Origin: DYRB01 sp963802205
Lineage (GTDB): Bacteria; Pseudomonadota; Gammaproteobacteria; Chromatiales; Chromatiaceae
Length of the DNA stretch: 64,000 bases
NCBI GenBank assembly: GCA_963802205.1
Contig: CAWDHW010000016.1
Coordinates: 62,001-126,000 of the forward strand
Reading direction: 5' to 3'
Below, piece by piece: positions 42,875 to 52,063 of the stretch (position 1 is the first letter of the stretch; the number at the start of each line of letters is the position of its first letter). Under the pieces are notes generated by a model. It was given only the letters and a program-made list of their open reading frames with translations, was not told the origin of the DNA and did no database searches. A program made the position numbers and the translations under genes.

Positions 42875-45633
42875 GGCAGGCGCGGGTCCGGACGGCGCGC
42901 TGCCGCGCGCCGCAGCAGCCATTTCTCGACGGCGACCACCGGCACGATGAGGAAACCGACCAGGGCCGCGATGAGGAGATCGGTCAACCCCAGGGGTGCA
43001 CTGCCGAACACGGCCTGGAGCGGCGGCAGGTAGATATAGGCGGCCTGCACCAAGAGGATGGTCCCCACCCCGACGTACACCGCCGGGTTGCTGGTCAGCC
43101 CGATGCTCAAGGCCGAGTCCCGCATCGAGCGGCTGGTCTGTAGGTAGAAGATCTGGAACATGATGACCGTCGTCACCGCCATGGTCTGGGCCTGGGCCAG
43201 TGCGGAGCCGGGTGCGGCATCGGATGCCGTGGCCTGGTCCAGAAAGTCGCCGAAGTACCACTGAAAGACCCCAACCGCGCCCGCGGTCATGAGCAGCGCG
43301 GCCAGGGCGGTGCGCCAGACCACGAAGCGCGAGAGCACCGGCGCGGCCGGGTCCCGGGGCGGGCGCCGCATGATGTCCGACTCCGGGACCTCGAAGGCCA
43401 GCGGCAGGGCCAGGGCGACGGCGGCCACCAGGTTGATCCAAAGGATCTGGACCGGCTCGATGGGCAGCAGAAGCAGACGGCTGTGCGGGTCGAAGGGGAA
43501 GAACAGCACGGCGTAGATCAGGATCAGGGCCAGGCCCAGGTTGGTCGGCAGGACGAAGGCCAGGCTCTTGATCAGGTTGTCATAGACCCGCCGGCCCTCC
43601 TCCACGGCGGCCACGATGCTGGCGAAGTTGTCGTCGGTGAGGACGACGTCGGCGGCCTCCTTGGAGACGGAGCTGCCGGTGATGCCCATGGCCACCCCGA
43701 TGTTGGACTGCTTGAGGGCCGGGGCGTCGTTGACCCCGTCGCCGGTCATGGCCACCACATGCCCCCGCGCCTGGAGGGCCCTGACCAGTCGCAGCTTGTG
43801 CTCCGGCGCCACCCGGGCGAACACCGAGGTATGGGTGGCGACCTCCGCCAGGCGGTCCGGCGACAGGTCCTCCAGGGCCGCCCCGGCGACGGCGGCCTCG
43901 GCGTTGGCCAGACCAAGCTGCCGGCCTATGGCCTGGGCCGTGGCCCTATGGTCGCCGGTGATCATCTTCACGGTGATGCCGGCACCCTGGCAGGCCAGGA
44001 TGGCGGCGATGGCCTCCGGTCGCGGGGGGTCGATCATCCCCACCAGGCCCAGGAAGCGCAGCCCGCCGGCCAGGTCGTCCAGGTGCAGGTGGTCGCGCGG
44101 CTCATCCCAGGCCTTCTCCGCCAGGGCCAGCACCCGCATCCCGCCCGAGGCCATGCGGTGGACCTCGGCGTGCATGGCCTCCACGTCGATCCCGTCGGGT
44201 CCATCGCCACAACGGCCCAGCACCACCTCCGGCGCCCCCTTGACGATGGCGCGCCGGCCCCCCTCGGGGGTCGCGTGCAGGGTTGCCATGAGCTGGTTCT
44301 CGGACTCGAAGGGGATGGCGTCGTGGCGCCCATGCCGCAGGCGGGCCTCCTCGACGGCGACCCCGGCCTTCTCCGCCACCACCACCAGGGCCCCTTCGGT
44401 CGGATCTCCGGTAATGACCCAGTGCCCCCCGGCCTGGCGCAGGGAGGCGTCGCTGCACAGGGCGGCGTCGAGCAACAGCCGCCGCACCGGCTCGGGCGCG
44501 GCCCCGCTGTCCGCCTCTCCACGGCGAAATCCACCCACGGGGGCGTAACCGACCCCATCGACCTGGCAGGGCCCGTCCTGGGGCGTCCACACCTCCACCA
44601 CGGTCATTTCGTTGCGGGTCAGGGTGCCGGTCTTGTCCGAGCAGATGACGGTGGTCGAGCCCAGGGTCTCGACCGCGGGCAGCTTGCGGATGATGGCGCG
44701 GCGCTTGGCCATGCGCTGCACGCCGATGGCCAGCGAGATGGTGACGATGGCCGGCAGGCCCTCGGGGATGGCCCCGACCGCCAGGGCTATGGCAAAGATC
44801 AGGGTCTCGCGCAGGGCATCATCCAGGGGTAGGCCGGCCCCGGTGGCGCGCAGGACGCCGATGGTCAGGATGACGGCGGAGATGACCACGATGGCCACGG
44901 CGATGTATTTGCCGATGGTCCCCAGGGCGCGGGTCAGGGGGGTCTCCAGGTCTGTGGCCCCCTCGATCAGGGTGGCGATGCGCCCGAGTTCGGTATTGGC
45001 GCCGGTGGTGACCACCAGGCCGGTGGCGGTGCCGTAACTCACCAGGGTCCCGCCAAAGGCCATGGACGAACGGTCGCCGATGGCGGCCTCCTGGGTCACG
45101 GGTGCGACGGCCTTCTCGCTGGAGACCGATTCCCCGGTCAGGGCGGCCTCCTCGCAACGCAGGTTCTTCACCGCCGTCAGGCGCAGGTCCGCCGGGACCT
45201 TGTCGCCGGAGGCCAGGAGCACGCTGTCGCCGGGTACCAGCTCGGCGACCGGCACCCTGTGCCTGGCACCGTCGCGCAGGGCGGTAGCGTACTCCGGGAC
45301 CATGTCGCGCAGCGCCTCGATGGCCCGGCTGGCGCGGTGTTCCTGGATGAAGCCGATGAGGCTGTTGAGCACCACCACGGCGAGGACCACCAGGCCGTCG
45401 GTCACCTTGCCCAGCCCCACCGCGACCGCAGCGGAGCCCAGCAGGACCCAGATCAGGGGGTTGTCGATCTGGCGCCAGAGGATGCGCAGCGGGCCGTCGC
45501 CGCGCACGCGCTGTATGACGTTGGGGCCATGCTCGGCGAGTCGCTCCCGGGCCTGTTCCGATGTCAGGCCCTCGGGGCTGCTCGCCAGCTCCGCATAGGT
45601 GTCCGCCAGGTCCAGTGAATGCCAGGGTGCCAT
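42871..45633 (-). CDS. P2-type cation-transporting ATPase (Ca2+-ATPase-like)
   Basis: Ten-helix P-type ATPase of 920 residues, predicted to export Ca2+ or another divalent cation. In order: N-terminal cation-ATPase domain (LTSEQARERLAEHGPN), actuator TGES in ALTGESVSSEK, helix 4 with IPEGLP (AVGAIPEGLPAIVTISLAIG), phosphorylation site CSDKTGTLTRNE (about residue 335), and hinge MTGDGVNDAPALKQSNIGVAMG. Helix-4 PEGL and length point to the PacL/SERCA group rather than heavy-metal pumps. The ATG is at 45633. There is no regulator or partner beside it; the palindromic element at 45661-45875 lies immediately upstream and may contain or displace its promoter. Confidence 0.9.
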   Translation of the reverse strand: MAPWHSLDLADTYAELASSPEGLTSEQARERLAEHGPNVIQRVRGDGPLRILWRQIDNPLIWVLLGSAAVAVGLGKVTDGLVVLAVVVLNSLIGFIQEHRASRAIEALRDMVPEYATALRDGARHRVPVAELVPGDSVLLASGDKVPADLRLTAVKNLRCEEAALTGESVSSEKAVAPVTQEAAIGDRSSMAFGGTLVSYGTATGLVVTTGANTELGRIATLIEGATDLETPLTRALGTIGKYIAVAIVVISAVILTIGVLRATGAGLPLDDALRETLIFAIALAVGAIPEGLPAIVTISLAIGVQRMAKRRAIIRKLPAVETLGSTTVICSDKTGTLTRNEMTVVEVWTPQDGPCQVDGVGYAPVGGFRRGEADSGAAPEPVRRLLLDAALCSDASLRQAGGHWVITGDPTEGALVVVAEKAGVAVEEARLRHGRHDAIPFESENQLMATLHATPEGGRRAIVKGAPEVVLGRCGDGPDGIDVEAMHAEVHRMASGGMRVLALAEKAWDEPRDHLHLDDLAGGLRFLGLVGMIDPPRPEAIAAILACQGAGITVKMITGDHRATAQAIGRQLGLANAEAAVAGAALEDLSPDRLAEVATHTSVFARVAPEHKLRLVRALQARGHVVAMTGDGVNDAPALKQSNIGVAMGITGSSVSKEAADVVLTDDNFASIVAAVEEGRRVYDNLIKSLAFVLPTNLGLALILIYAVLFFPFDPHSRLLLLPIEPVQILWINLVAAVALALPLAFEVPESDIMRRPPRDPAAPVLSRFVVWRTALAALLMTAGAVGVFQWYFGDFLDQATASDAAPGSALAQAQTMAVTTVIMFQIFYLQTSRSMRDSALSIGLTSNPAVYVGVGTILLVQAAYIYLPPLQAVFGSAPLGLTDLLIAALVGFLIVPVVAVEKWLLRRAAARRPDPRLP

Positions 45634-45660
45634 GGGTGCGGGTTCCGGGGGTTAACGAAT

Positions 45661-45875
45661 GGCTCTGTCTGCGTTAGGTGTTGGTTTCGCACCGAACCGC
45701 AGGCCCCGCGATTTTCCCCCCTTGGTAAAGGGGGGCTAGGGGGGATTGGCGGCGGGCAGGCTCGGTGCCAAGGCGAAGAAACCCCCCTACCCCCCTTTGA
45801 AATGGGGGGAAGAAGGAGTGAAATCGCCCGGATTCAGCAGGTTGGCGTCTGCCAACACTTAACGCAGACATAGCC
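45661..45875. repeat. MITE-like element with 24-bp terminal inverted repeats and nested C6/G6 hairpins
   Basis: The outer arms 45661-45684 and 45852-45875 are inverted repeats matching at 22 of 24 positions (core GTCTGCGTTA/TAACGCAGAC). Inside, two units, each with a C6-G6 hairpin (45716-45721/45730-45735 and 45790-45795/45804-45809) next to CTAGGGGGG or CCCCCCTA, face each other. An intermediate pair GCGATTTT.../...GAAATCGC lies between them. No coding capacity exists. The C6TA...type unit is a widespread small bacterial repeat (recollection). Confidence 0.7.
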
Positions 45876-45972
45876 TTTTCCAGAGTTGGGCGGCGCTCGC
45901 CTCGGGGTGACAGTCTGGCCTCCCCCTGCGCTGCCGTCCACCTCGCGGCGGCGCAGGGGGGAGGGCGCAGGC

Positions 45973-46621
45973 TTAGAATTCCTCTTCGTCACCGCCCCCG
46001 AAGAAGCCGCCGAAGAGACCGCCGTCCTCCTCCCCGCCGGACTCCTCCTGGGCCTCCGGCTCCGGGGTCGGGGCTGCCGCCGGGGTCTCGGCCGCTTGGG
46101 CCTCGCTGCCGAACATCCCGGACACGGCGTTGGCGAGCAACATGCCGCCGGCTACACCCATGGCGGTCTGCATGGCGCCGGCCATGAAGCCGCCGCCCTG
46201 GGCGCCGGGTTGCATGCCTGGCCTCATCCCCGGCTGCATCGCCATGCCCTGGGCCGGGCTGTTGCCCCAGCCGCCACCGGTGGCCGGCTGGGGGCGGCAT
46301 GGCCCGGGTGACCGGGGCGGCGGGCTGGGGCTTGGCGCCGCCGAAGAGCCCGCCCAGGAAGCCGCTGCTCTGGCTCTGGTTCTGGGCCTGTGGCCGTGCG
46401 GCCAACTCCTGCTCCAACTCGGTGATCCGGGTCTGGAGGTTGGCCAGCCCCTGCTCCTGCATCAGGACCACCTGGGCCATCAGGTAGGGGGCCACCGGCT
46501 GACGGGAGACCAGCCCCTGGATCAGGGCCTCGGCCTGGACGTCCCGGGGGCCGGCCTGGGTCTCGGCCTGGGCCAGGCGCTGGAACAGGCCCTCGATCAT
46601 GTTGCGTTCCTGGTCGTTCAT
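45973..46621 (-). pseudogene. DUF2076 family protein, one apparent frameshift
   Basis: Periplasmic ligand-binding-type protein of the DUF2076 family: MNDQERNMIEGLFQRLAQAE..., QAEALIQGLVSRQPVAPYLM..., a coiled-coil LQTRITELEQELAAR, then FLGGLFGG. The C-terminal half (FMAGAMQTAMGVAGGMLLANAVSGMFG...) is in another frame and ends in an acidic tail (GGGDEEEF). The frame changes at five Gs at 46290-46294 (after ..TRAMPPP); removing one base joins them into a ~215-residue protein. Family function is unknown. It is divergent from nhaR, with 134 bases between starts. Confidence 0.8.
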
Positions 46622-46729
46622 CGTTTGCTACCTCTGTGCTGGGGGGGATCCGGGCGCCCCGACGGGGCGACGGGCAACAGTGTAGGGGCGGGCATTACCC
46701 AATAAAATGCGAATCTTTTTTTCAATTCA

Positions 46730-46744
46730 TTCGAGATTATCGAA
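46730..46744. promoter_or_regulatory. LysR-type operator candidate before nhaR
   Basis: TTCGA-GATTA-TCGAA is a perfect inverted repeat of the T-N11-A type used by LysR regulators, 12 bases before the nhaR start, in an AT-rich divergent region. It may mediate autoregulation. Confidence 0.4.
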
Positions 46745-46755
46745 GTGAGGCGGCG

Positions 46756-47694
46756 ATGCGCGGCAGCAGCTACAACCACCTGTACTACTTCTGGACCGTG
46801 GCGCGGGAGGGGGGCGTGGCGCGGGCGGCGGAGGCCCTGCACCTCACACCCCAGACCATCAGCAGTCAGTTGCGGGTCCTGGAGGACAGCCTGGGGGTGC
46901 GCCTGTTCCGGCGCTCGGGGCGGCAACTGGTCCTCACCGACAGCGGGCGCCTGGCCCTGACCTTCGCCGAGGAGATCTTTCGCCTGGGCTCAGAGATGGG
47001 CGAGGCCCTGAAGGGGAGGGCGAGCGGCCGGCCGCTCCAGTTCTCGGTCGGCGTGGTGGACGTGGTGCCCAAGGCGGTGGCCTACCGGCTGCTGGAGCCG
47101 GCCCTGCGTCTGCCCGAGCCGGTGCGCATCCTGTGCCGGGAGGGCAAGCTCGATGCCCTGCTGGCCGACATCGCCATCCACAAGCTCGACATGGTGCTGG
47201 CGGATACCGCCATCGGCAGCGCCCTGAACGTGCGCGCCTTCAACCACCCGCTGGGGGAGTGCGGCATCACCTTCTTCGCCGTCCCTGGGGTCGCGGCCCG
47301 CTACCGGGAGGGGTTTCCCCAGTCCCTGCACCAGGCCCCCATGCTGGTCCCGGCGCAGAGTACGGCCCTGCGCGGGGCCCTGATGCACTGGCTGGACCGG
47401 CTCGGCATCCGGGCCCAGATCGTCGGCGAGTTCGAGGATCGAGCGCTCATGCAGGCCTTCGGTCAGGCCGGGGTCGGGGTCTTCATGTCCCCCAGTGTCA
47501 TCGACGCCGAGATTGCCCGCCAGTACGGGGTGGAGCCCATCGGCAGCACCATTGAGGTGCGCGAGCGCTACTACGCCATCTCCGCCGAGCGCCACCTGAG
47601 CCACCCGGCGGTGGTGGCCGTGAGCCAGGCCGCCCGCCTGGACATCTTTCGGCACCAGGTCGAGGGTGATCGCGAGGGGATACAACCGGGTTGA
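46756..47694 (+). CDS. nhaR: LysR-type transcriptional activator NhaR
   Basis: 312-residue LysR-family regulator. In E. coli NhaR senses Na+ and activates the Na+/H+ antiporter gene nhaA and the pga biofilm operon. The start SSYNHLYYFWTVAREGGVARAAEALHL, followed by TPQTISSQLRVLEDSLGVRLF, is nearly diagnostic for NhaR. The co-inducer domain begins near residue 90 (LQFSVGVVDVVPKAVAYRLL). The ATG 46756 is preferred; the open frame extends upstream to 46636 without a plausible start. nhaA is not beside it, so the target lies elsewhere. Confidence 0.92.
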   Translation: MRGSSYNHLYYFWTVAREGGVARAAEALHLTPQTISSQLRVLEDSLGVRLFRRSGRQLVLTDSGRLALTFAEEIFRLGSEMGEALKGRASGRPLQFSVGVVDVVPKAVAYRLLEPALRLPEPVRILCREGKLDALLADIAIHKLDMVLADTAIGSALNVRAFNHPLGECGITFFAVPGVAARYREGFPQSLHQAPMLVPAQSTALRGALMHWLDRLGIRAQIVGEFEDRALMQAFGQAGVGVFMSPSVIDAEIARQYGVEPIGSTIEVRERYYAISAERHLSHPAVVAVSQAARLDIFRHQVEGDREGIQPG

Positions 47695-47724
47695 AGGCGC
47701 GGCCGTTCGGCAGGTAGCGTCCTG

Positions 47725-49056
47725 TCAGGGCTGGCCTGGCGCGCCGCCATCCGCGGCAACCCCGAGGGCGTCTGGGTCCGGGAGGGGAGTGGCCAGCACC
47801 TTGTCGATGCGCCGCCCGTCCATGTCCACGATCTCCAGGCGCCAGCCCTCCCAATCCACCCTGTCCGTCGCCTGAGGGACACGCCCCAGAAGCCACATGA
47901 ACATCCCGCTCAGGGTGTTGTAACGGCCCTTCTCCTCCTCCGGAACGGCCTTGAGGTCGAGCCTGTCCTTGAGCTCAGGCACGGGAATCAGGCCGTCCAG
48001 GAGCCAGGATCCGTCCCCGCGGGAGACGGCCCAGGCATCCTCGGCGTTGCGGGGCTGAAACTCCCCGGTGACGGCCTCGATCAGGTCCCGCAGGGTCACC
48101 AGCCCGAGGACGTCGCCGTATTCGTCGATGACGAAGACCATGTGTGTATCGTTGGCGCGAAATTCCTCCAGCAGTTCCATGCCGGTGAGGGATTCCGGTA
48201 CGAAGATCGCCGGTTCCAACCCGGCGCCGAGGTCTATGGCCCCCTCGCTCAGCGATTGGCTGAACAACTGCTTGATCACTGCGACGCCTGCGATGTCCTC
48301 CAGCCCGCCCCGGCAGACGGGGAAGGCGGAGTGCACCGACTCGGCAATGCGGGCGAGGTTTTCCTCCAGGGGGCGGTTGAGGTCGAGCCAGGCGATTTCC
48401 ACCCGTGGCACCATGAGGGAGGGCATCTGCCGGTCGTCCAGGCGGAAGACGTTGCGCACCATATGATGCTCGCTACGTTCGATGACCCCGGCCTCCGAGC
48501 CCTCCTGGAGCAGGGCGTGGATCTCGTCCTCCGTGACCCGTGGGGCCCCCAGGTCGGCGTGGCCGAGCAGGCGCAGGATGGTGGCGGTGGACCAGGACAG
48601 CAGCAAGACGAAGGGGTGAGCGGCCGTGGCCAGGGCGTTCATGGGGCGTGCCACCAGGCGGGCGATCCCCTCCGGGTCGATCTGCCCCAGACGCTTGGGC
48701 ACCAGTTCCCCGATCACGATGGAGACATAGGTGATGACGACCACCACCAGGACTGTGGCCGCCAGCAGGCCGGTGTCGCGCTCGACCCCGAGGGTGGCGA
48801 GCCAGTCGGCCAAGGGTTCGGCGAGCACGGCCTCGCCGACGATGCCGCTCAGGACGCCGATGGAGGTGATGCCGACCTGGATGGTGGAGAGGAACCGGTT
48901 GGGGTCCTCACCCAGGCGGATGGCCACCGCGGCGGATCTGTCACCATCCTCCGCGAGCCGTGCCAGGCGGGCGCGCCGGGCGGAGACCAGGGCAATCTCG
49001 GACATGGCCAGGGCGCCGTTCATCAGGATCAGGGCAATCAGAAGCAGGACATCCAT
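47725..49056 (-). CDS. CNNM/CorC-type membrane protein with CBS domains (hemolysin family)
   Basis: 443-residue protein with an N-terminal DUF21/CNNM transmembrane domain (LLIALILMNGALAMSEIALVSA ...VVVVITYVSIVIGELVPKRLG) containing the SE..LVSARRARL motif. Two CBS domains (about residues 215-335, VPRVEIAWLDLNRPLEENL... and THMVFVIDEYGDVLGLVTL) and a C-terminal CorC/HlyC domain with a FAD-binding-like fold (DGSWLLDGLIPVPELKDRL) follow. The family is tied to Mg2+ homeostasis/efflux; the old hemolysin label (TlyC) is not supported functionally. The start is the ATG at 49056. It is convergent with nhaR, with 30 bases between stops. Confidence 0.9.
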   Translation of the reverse strand: MDVLLLIALILMNGALAMSEIALVSARRARLARLAEDGDRSAAVAIRLGEDPNRFLSTIQVGITSIGVLSGIVGEAVLAEPLADWLATLGVERDTGLLAATVLVVVVITYVSIVIGELVPKRLGQIDPEGIARLVARPMNALATAAHPFVLLLSWSTATILRLLGHADLGAPRVTEDEIHALLQEGSEAGVIERSEHHMVRNVFRLDDRQMPSLMVPRVEIAWLDLNRPLEENLARIAESVHSAFPVCRGGLEDIAGVAVIKQLFSQSLSEGAIDLGAGLEPAIFVPESLTGMELLEEFRANDTHMVFVIDEYGDVLGLVTLRDLIEAVTGEFQPRNAEDAWAVSRGDGSWLLDGLIPVPELKDRLDLKAVPEEEKGRYNTLSGMFMWLLGRVPQATDRVDWEGWRLEIVDMDGRRIDKVLATPLPDPDALGVAADGGAPGQP

Positions 49057-49203
49057 CGATGGGTTCTCGACAACAGGGGAGGGGTAGCATCGGGGCGCCA
49101 GGTATTGAGCGCAAGTTGCAGAGGTGCGGGACCATGCCCGATGCCTGGGGTCAGCAGTTCTGGGCCGTGGCGGGCGGCCGGCGATCCGGGGTGCACTGGG
49201 GAA

Positions 49204-50175
49204 TCAGATGTTGAGCCCAGGGTCTGGTTCGGGCGGCCTGGCCCCGCCATGCGGAAACCTCGCACACCAGGCCTCGATGATGCCCCGCACCTCGTCCGGG
49301 CGCTCGGTCAGGGGCCAGTGATGGCACTGGATCGGGCGGACCTGGACGGCCGGGCTGCCGCCGAGCAGGGCCGCCGTCTGCTGCGGGTCGGCAAAGGTCC
49401 CGGCCGTAGACAGCAAGACCAGGACCGGTATCCCCAGGGTCTGCGGCAGCGGCGCCGGTCGGAAGAGTTCGACCAGATCCTGGAGGTAGACCGCCAGGGG
49501 GATATGGCGCAGATCGGCCCAGGCGGAGCTGTACTGGCGAATGAAGGCGGCCTGGCCCCCTCGTGACTGCAACGCCAAACGGACCCCCCGGTCGAGCTCG
49601 CGCAGATCCCGCCGTGGTAGATCGCGCCGGTAAATCCCCAGCGCGTTGAGCCCCCGCACCAGGGCCGCGCTTGCCGCTAGCAGGGGGCCGACCAGGCGCA
49701 GCAGCCTCCAGCGGCCCCGCAGGGCCGCGCGCAGGGTCGGATCGATCAGGCCGATCCCTGCAACACGATGTGGAGCGCGGGCCGCGAAGTGCAGGGCGAC
49801 CTGTGCGCCCAGGCTGTGCCCGATCACCAGGGCACGCGCCTGCCCTGTGGCGTCGAGCAACGCGCTGAGGTCATCGCACCAGAGCTCCAGCCCGATGCGG
49901 TGCCGCGTCATGGAATCGCCATGGCCCCGCAGATCCAGGCGGATCACCGAGTGCGTCCGGGTGAGGCTCGTGTGCTCCACGAACTCGCTCCAGCGCGTCA
50001 GGTTGCTGGCCAGACCATGGATCAACAGCAGGGCTGGGGCCTCCCCGGGCTGCGTCGGCTCGGTGATCCGATAGGCGATTCGGGTGCCGTCTGGTCTGCG
50101 CAGGTGTCTGGCCTGTTCTTGATACAAGGCTCCTCCAGCACTTTGGTGTGGGTTTGACTCCGAGGCCGAACCCAT
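49204..50175 (-). CDS. Alpha/beta hydrolase
   Basis: 323-residue alpha/beta-fold hydrolase. The oxyanion region is LLLIHGLASNLTRWSEFVEH, then the conserved RLDLRGHGDS. The nucleophile elbow is VIGHSLGAQVALHFAAR (Ser at about residue 120), the acid Asp is probably in STAGTFADPQQ, and the catalytic His is in QCHHWPLTERPDEV. A cap insertion lies between the elbow and the acid residue. The substrate is not deducible. The ATG at 50175 is used; TTG near 50127 is an alternative with GGAGGAG very close upstream. Confidence 0.85.
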   Translation of the reverse strand: MGSASESNPHQSAGGALYQEQARHLRRPDGTRIAYRITEPTQPGEAPALLLIHGLASNLTRWSEFVEHTSLTRTHSVIRLDLRGHGDSMTRHRIGLELWCDDLSALLDATGQARALVIGHSLGAQVALHFAARAPHRVAGIGLIDPTLRAALRGRWRLLRLVGPLLAASAALVRGLNALGIYRRDLPRRDLRELDRGVRLALQSRGGQAAFIRQYSSAWADLRHIPLAVYLQDLVELFRPAPLPQTLGIPVLVLLSTAGTFADPQQTAALLGGSPAVQVRPIQCHHWPLTERPDEVRGIIEAWCARFPHGGARPPEPDPGLNI

Positions 50176-50432
50176 GGGTTGGCAGAAAGGCCGCTGTGGC
50201 GTCAGGATACCCCTGGCCAGGGCCCAATCTGCGTTTCCGTTGACCTGGGCCGGCGTTCGAGACCCCGCGTGTGCGGATATGCTAGCCTCGGAATCGCGCC
50301 CAGAGCCCTTGGCCGTGTCGGTGTTCGGAATGACAGGGACGCCGCGTTCGCACCGCCTGGTGTTGGTCCTGCCAAGGGCGGTGGCCTGAGCCCCCGAGTC
50401 CTTCCATGTGTCGAATCGAGGAGGAGTGCTTC

Positions 50433-52052
50433 GTGATCAGTCCCAGACCCATTGCCACCTGCCTAGGGCTGCTCCTGCTGCTCGGGCTGGTCCAGGCCGG
50501 CGCGACGCCGACCCCAGCCGCGGCGCCGCCTGTCAAGCCGGAGTCTACGGCCGACCATAGCAAGTTCAAGGAGTTGCAGGGGCCCTTCGCGAGCGGTCCC
50601 GAGGTGACCCAGGCGTGCCTCGGTTGCCACACGGAGGCGGCCAAGCAGGTCCACAAGTCCATCCACTGGACCTGGGAGCTGAACAACCCGGACACTGGCC
50701 AGCGGCTGGGCAAGAAGCATTTGGTCAACAGCTACTGCGTCAGCATCACCTCCAACTATGCCCGCTGCACCAGTTGCCACGTCGGCTACGGCTGGAAGGA
50801 CGGCGCCTTCGACTTCAGCTCCGAACAGAACGTGGACTGTCTGGTCTGCCACGACACCACCGGGGCCTATAAGAAGTTTCCCACCGGGGCCGGGCACCCG
50901 GCCTATCAGGACACCGAGTTCGGCGGCAAACCCGTCAAGGCCGTGGACCTGGTGCAGGTCGCCCAGCAGGTCGGGCGCACCAGCCGCGCCACCTGCGGGG
51001 CCTGCCACTTCAGCGGCGGCGGCGGGGACGGGGTCAAGCACGGCGACATGGACACCTCGCTCGGCAAGCCCGGTGAGGCCCTGGACGTCCACATGAACGC
51101 CGAGGGGCTCAACTACAGTTGCGCCACCTGCCACACCTTCATCAACCACCAGTCCACCGGCAGCCGCTATGCGGTGACGGCCAAGGACGAGACCGGGATT
51201 GCCATGCCCGGCGTCAAGGAGACCCGGGCCACCTGCGAGTCCTGCCACGGCAGTGCGCCGCACCAGCAGGACATCAACAACCGGCTCAACACCCATGTGG
51301 ACAAGGTCGCCTGCGAGACCTGCCATATCCCCGCCATGGCGCGCGGCGGCAAGGCCACCAAGACCTGGTGGGATTGGTCCACCGCCGGGCAAAAGGGCGA
51401 GGACGGCAAGCCCCTGGTCAAGAAGGATGCCAAGGGCAACGTCACCTACGACGGCATGAAGGGGGACTTCGTCTGGGGGGAGAACCTGATCCCTGAGTAC
51501 TTCTGGTTCGACGGCCAGGTGCGCTACTCCCTGTTGGAAGACAAGATCGACGACGCCAAGGGTGTTGCGGAGATCAACAGCATCCGCGGGTCCTACGGCG
51601 ACCCCAAGGCGCGTATCTGGCCCTTCAAGGTGATGCGCGGCAAGCAGCCCTACGACACGGAGAACAAGACCCTGCTGGTGGGCCACCTGTTCGGCAAGGA
51701 CGACGCCGCCTACTGGAAGACCTTCGATTGGGACAAGGCCCTGCGCGCCGGGATGCAGGAGGCCAAGGCGGTGGGCCAGACCGACGGCGACTACAGCGGC
51801 AACTACGCCTTCATCGAAACCAAGATGTACTGGCCCCTGACCCACATGGTCGCCCCCAAGGAAGAGGCCCTGGACTGTGAGTCCTGCCACAGCCGCGACG
51901 GGCGCCTGGCCAAGCTCACCGGGTTCTATCTCCCCGGGCGGGATGCCAACGCCTGGATCGATCGGGTCGGCTGGTTCCTGGTCATCGCCACCCTGGCCGG
52001 CGTGCTCCTGCACGGTCTGGCTCGCCTGTTCATCCGCCGGCGCAGCGCCTAG
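50433..52052 (+). CDS. otr: Octaheme c-type cytochrome, tetrathionate reductase family
   Basis: Periplasmic multiheme enzyme related to Shewanella octaheme tetrathionate reductase (OTR), which can also reduce nitrite and hydroxylamine. GTG 50433 is chosen because AGGAGGAG lies 7 bases upstream and the product starts with a signal peptide (RPIATCLGLLLLLGLVQAGA). Eight CxxCH motifs occur at residues 62, 112, 136, 188, 230, 268, 294 and 482. A C-terminal helix (WFLVIATLAGVLLHGLARLF, about 513-532) anchors it to the membrane. The cytochrome b gene 12 bases downstream should supply electrons from the quinone pool. Physiological substrate (tetrathionate, nitrite or another sulfur species) is not decidable from sequence. 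Confidence 0.9.
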   Translation: MISPRPIATCLGLLLLLGLVQAGATPTPAAAPPVKPESTADHSKFKELQGPFASGPEVTQACLGCHTEAAKQVHKSIHWTWELNNPDTGQRLGKKHLVNSYCVSITSNYARCTSCHVGYGWKDGAFDFSSEQNVDCLVCHDTTGAYKKFPTGAGHPAYQDTEFGGKPVKAVDLVQVAQQVGRTSRATCGACHFSGGGGDGVKHGDMDTSLGKPGEALDVHMNAEGLNYSCATCHTFINHQSTGSRYAVTAKDETGIAMPGVKETRATCESCHGSAPHQQDINNRLNTHVDKVACETCHIPAMARGGKATKTWWDWSTAGQKGEDGKPLVKKDAKGNVTYDGMKGDFVWGENLIPEYFWFDGQVRYSLLEDKIDDAKGVAEINSIRGSYGDPKARIWPFKVMRGKQPYDTENKTLLVGHLFGKDDAAYWKTFDWDKALRAGMQEAKAVGQTDGDYSGNYAFIETKMYWPLTHMVAPKEEALDCESCHSRDGRLAKLTGFYLPGRDANAWIDRVGWFLVIATLAGVLLHGLARLFIRRRSA

Positions 52053-52063
52053 AGGAGGCTTCC

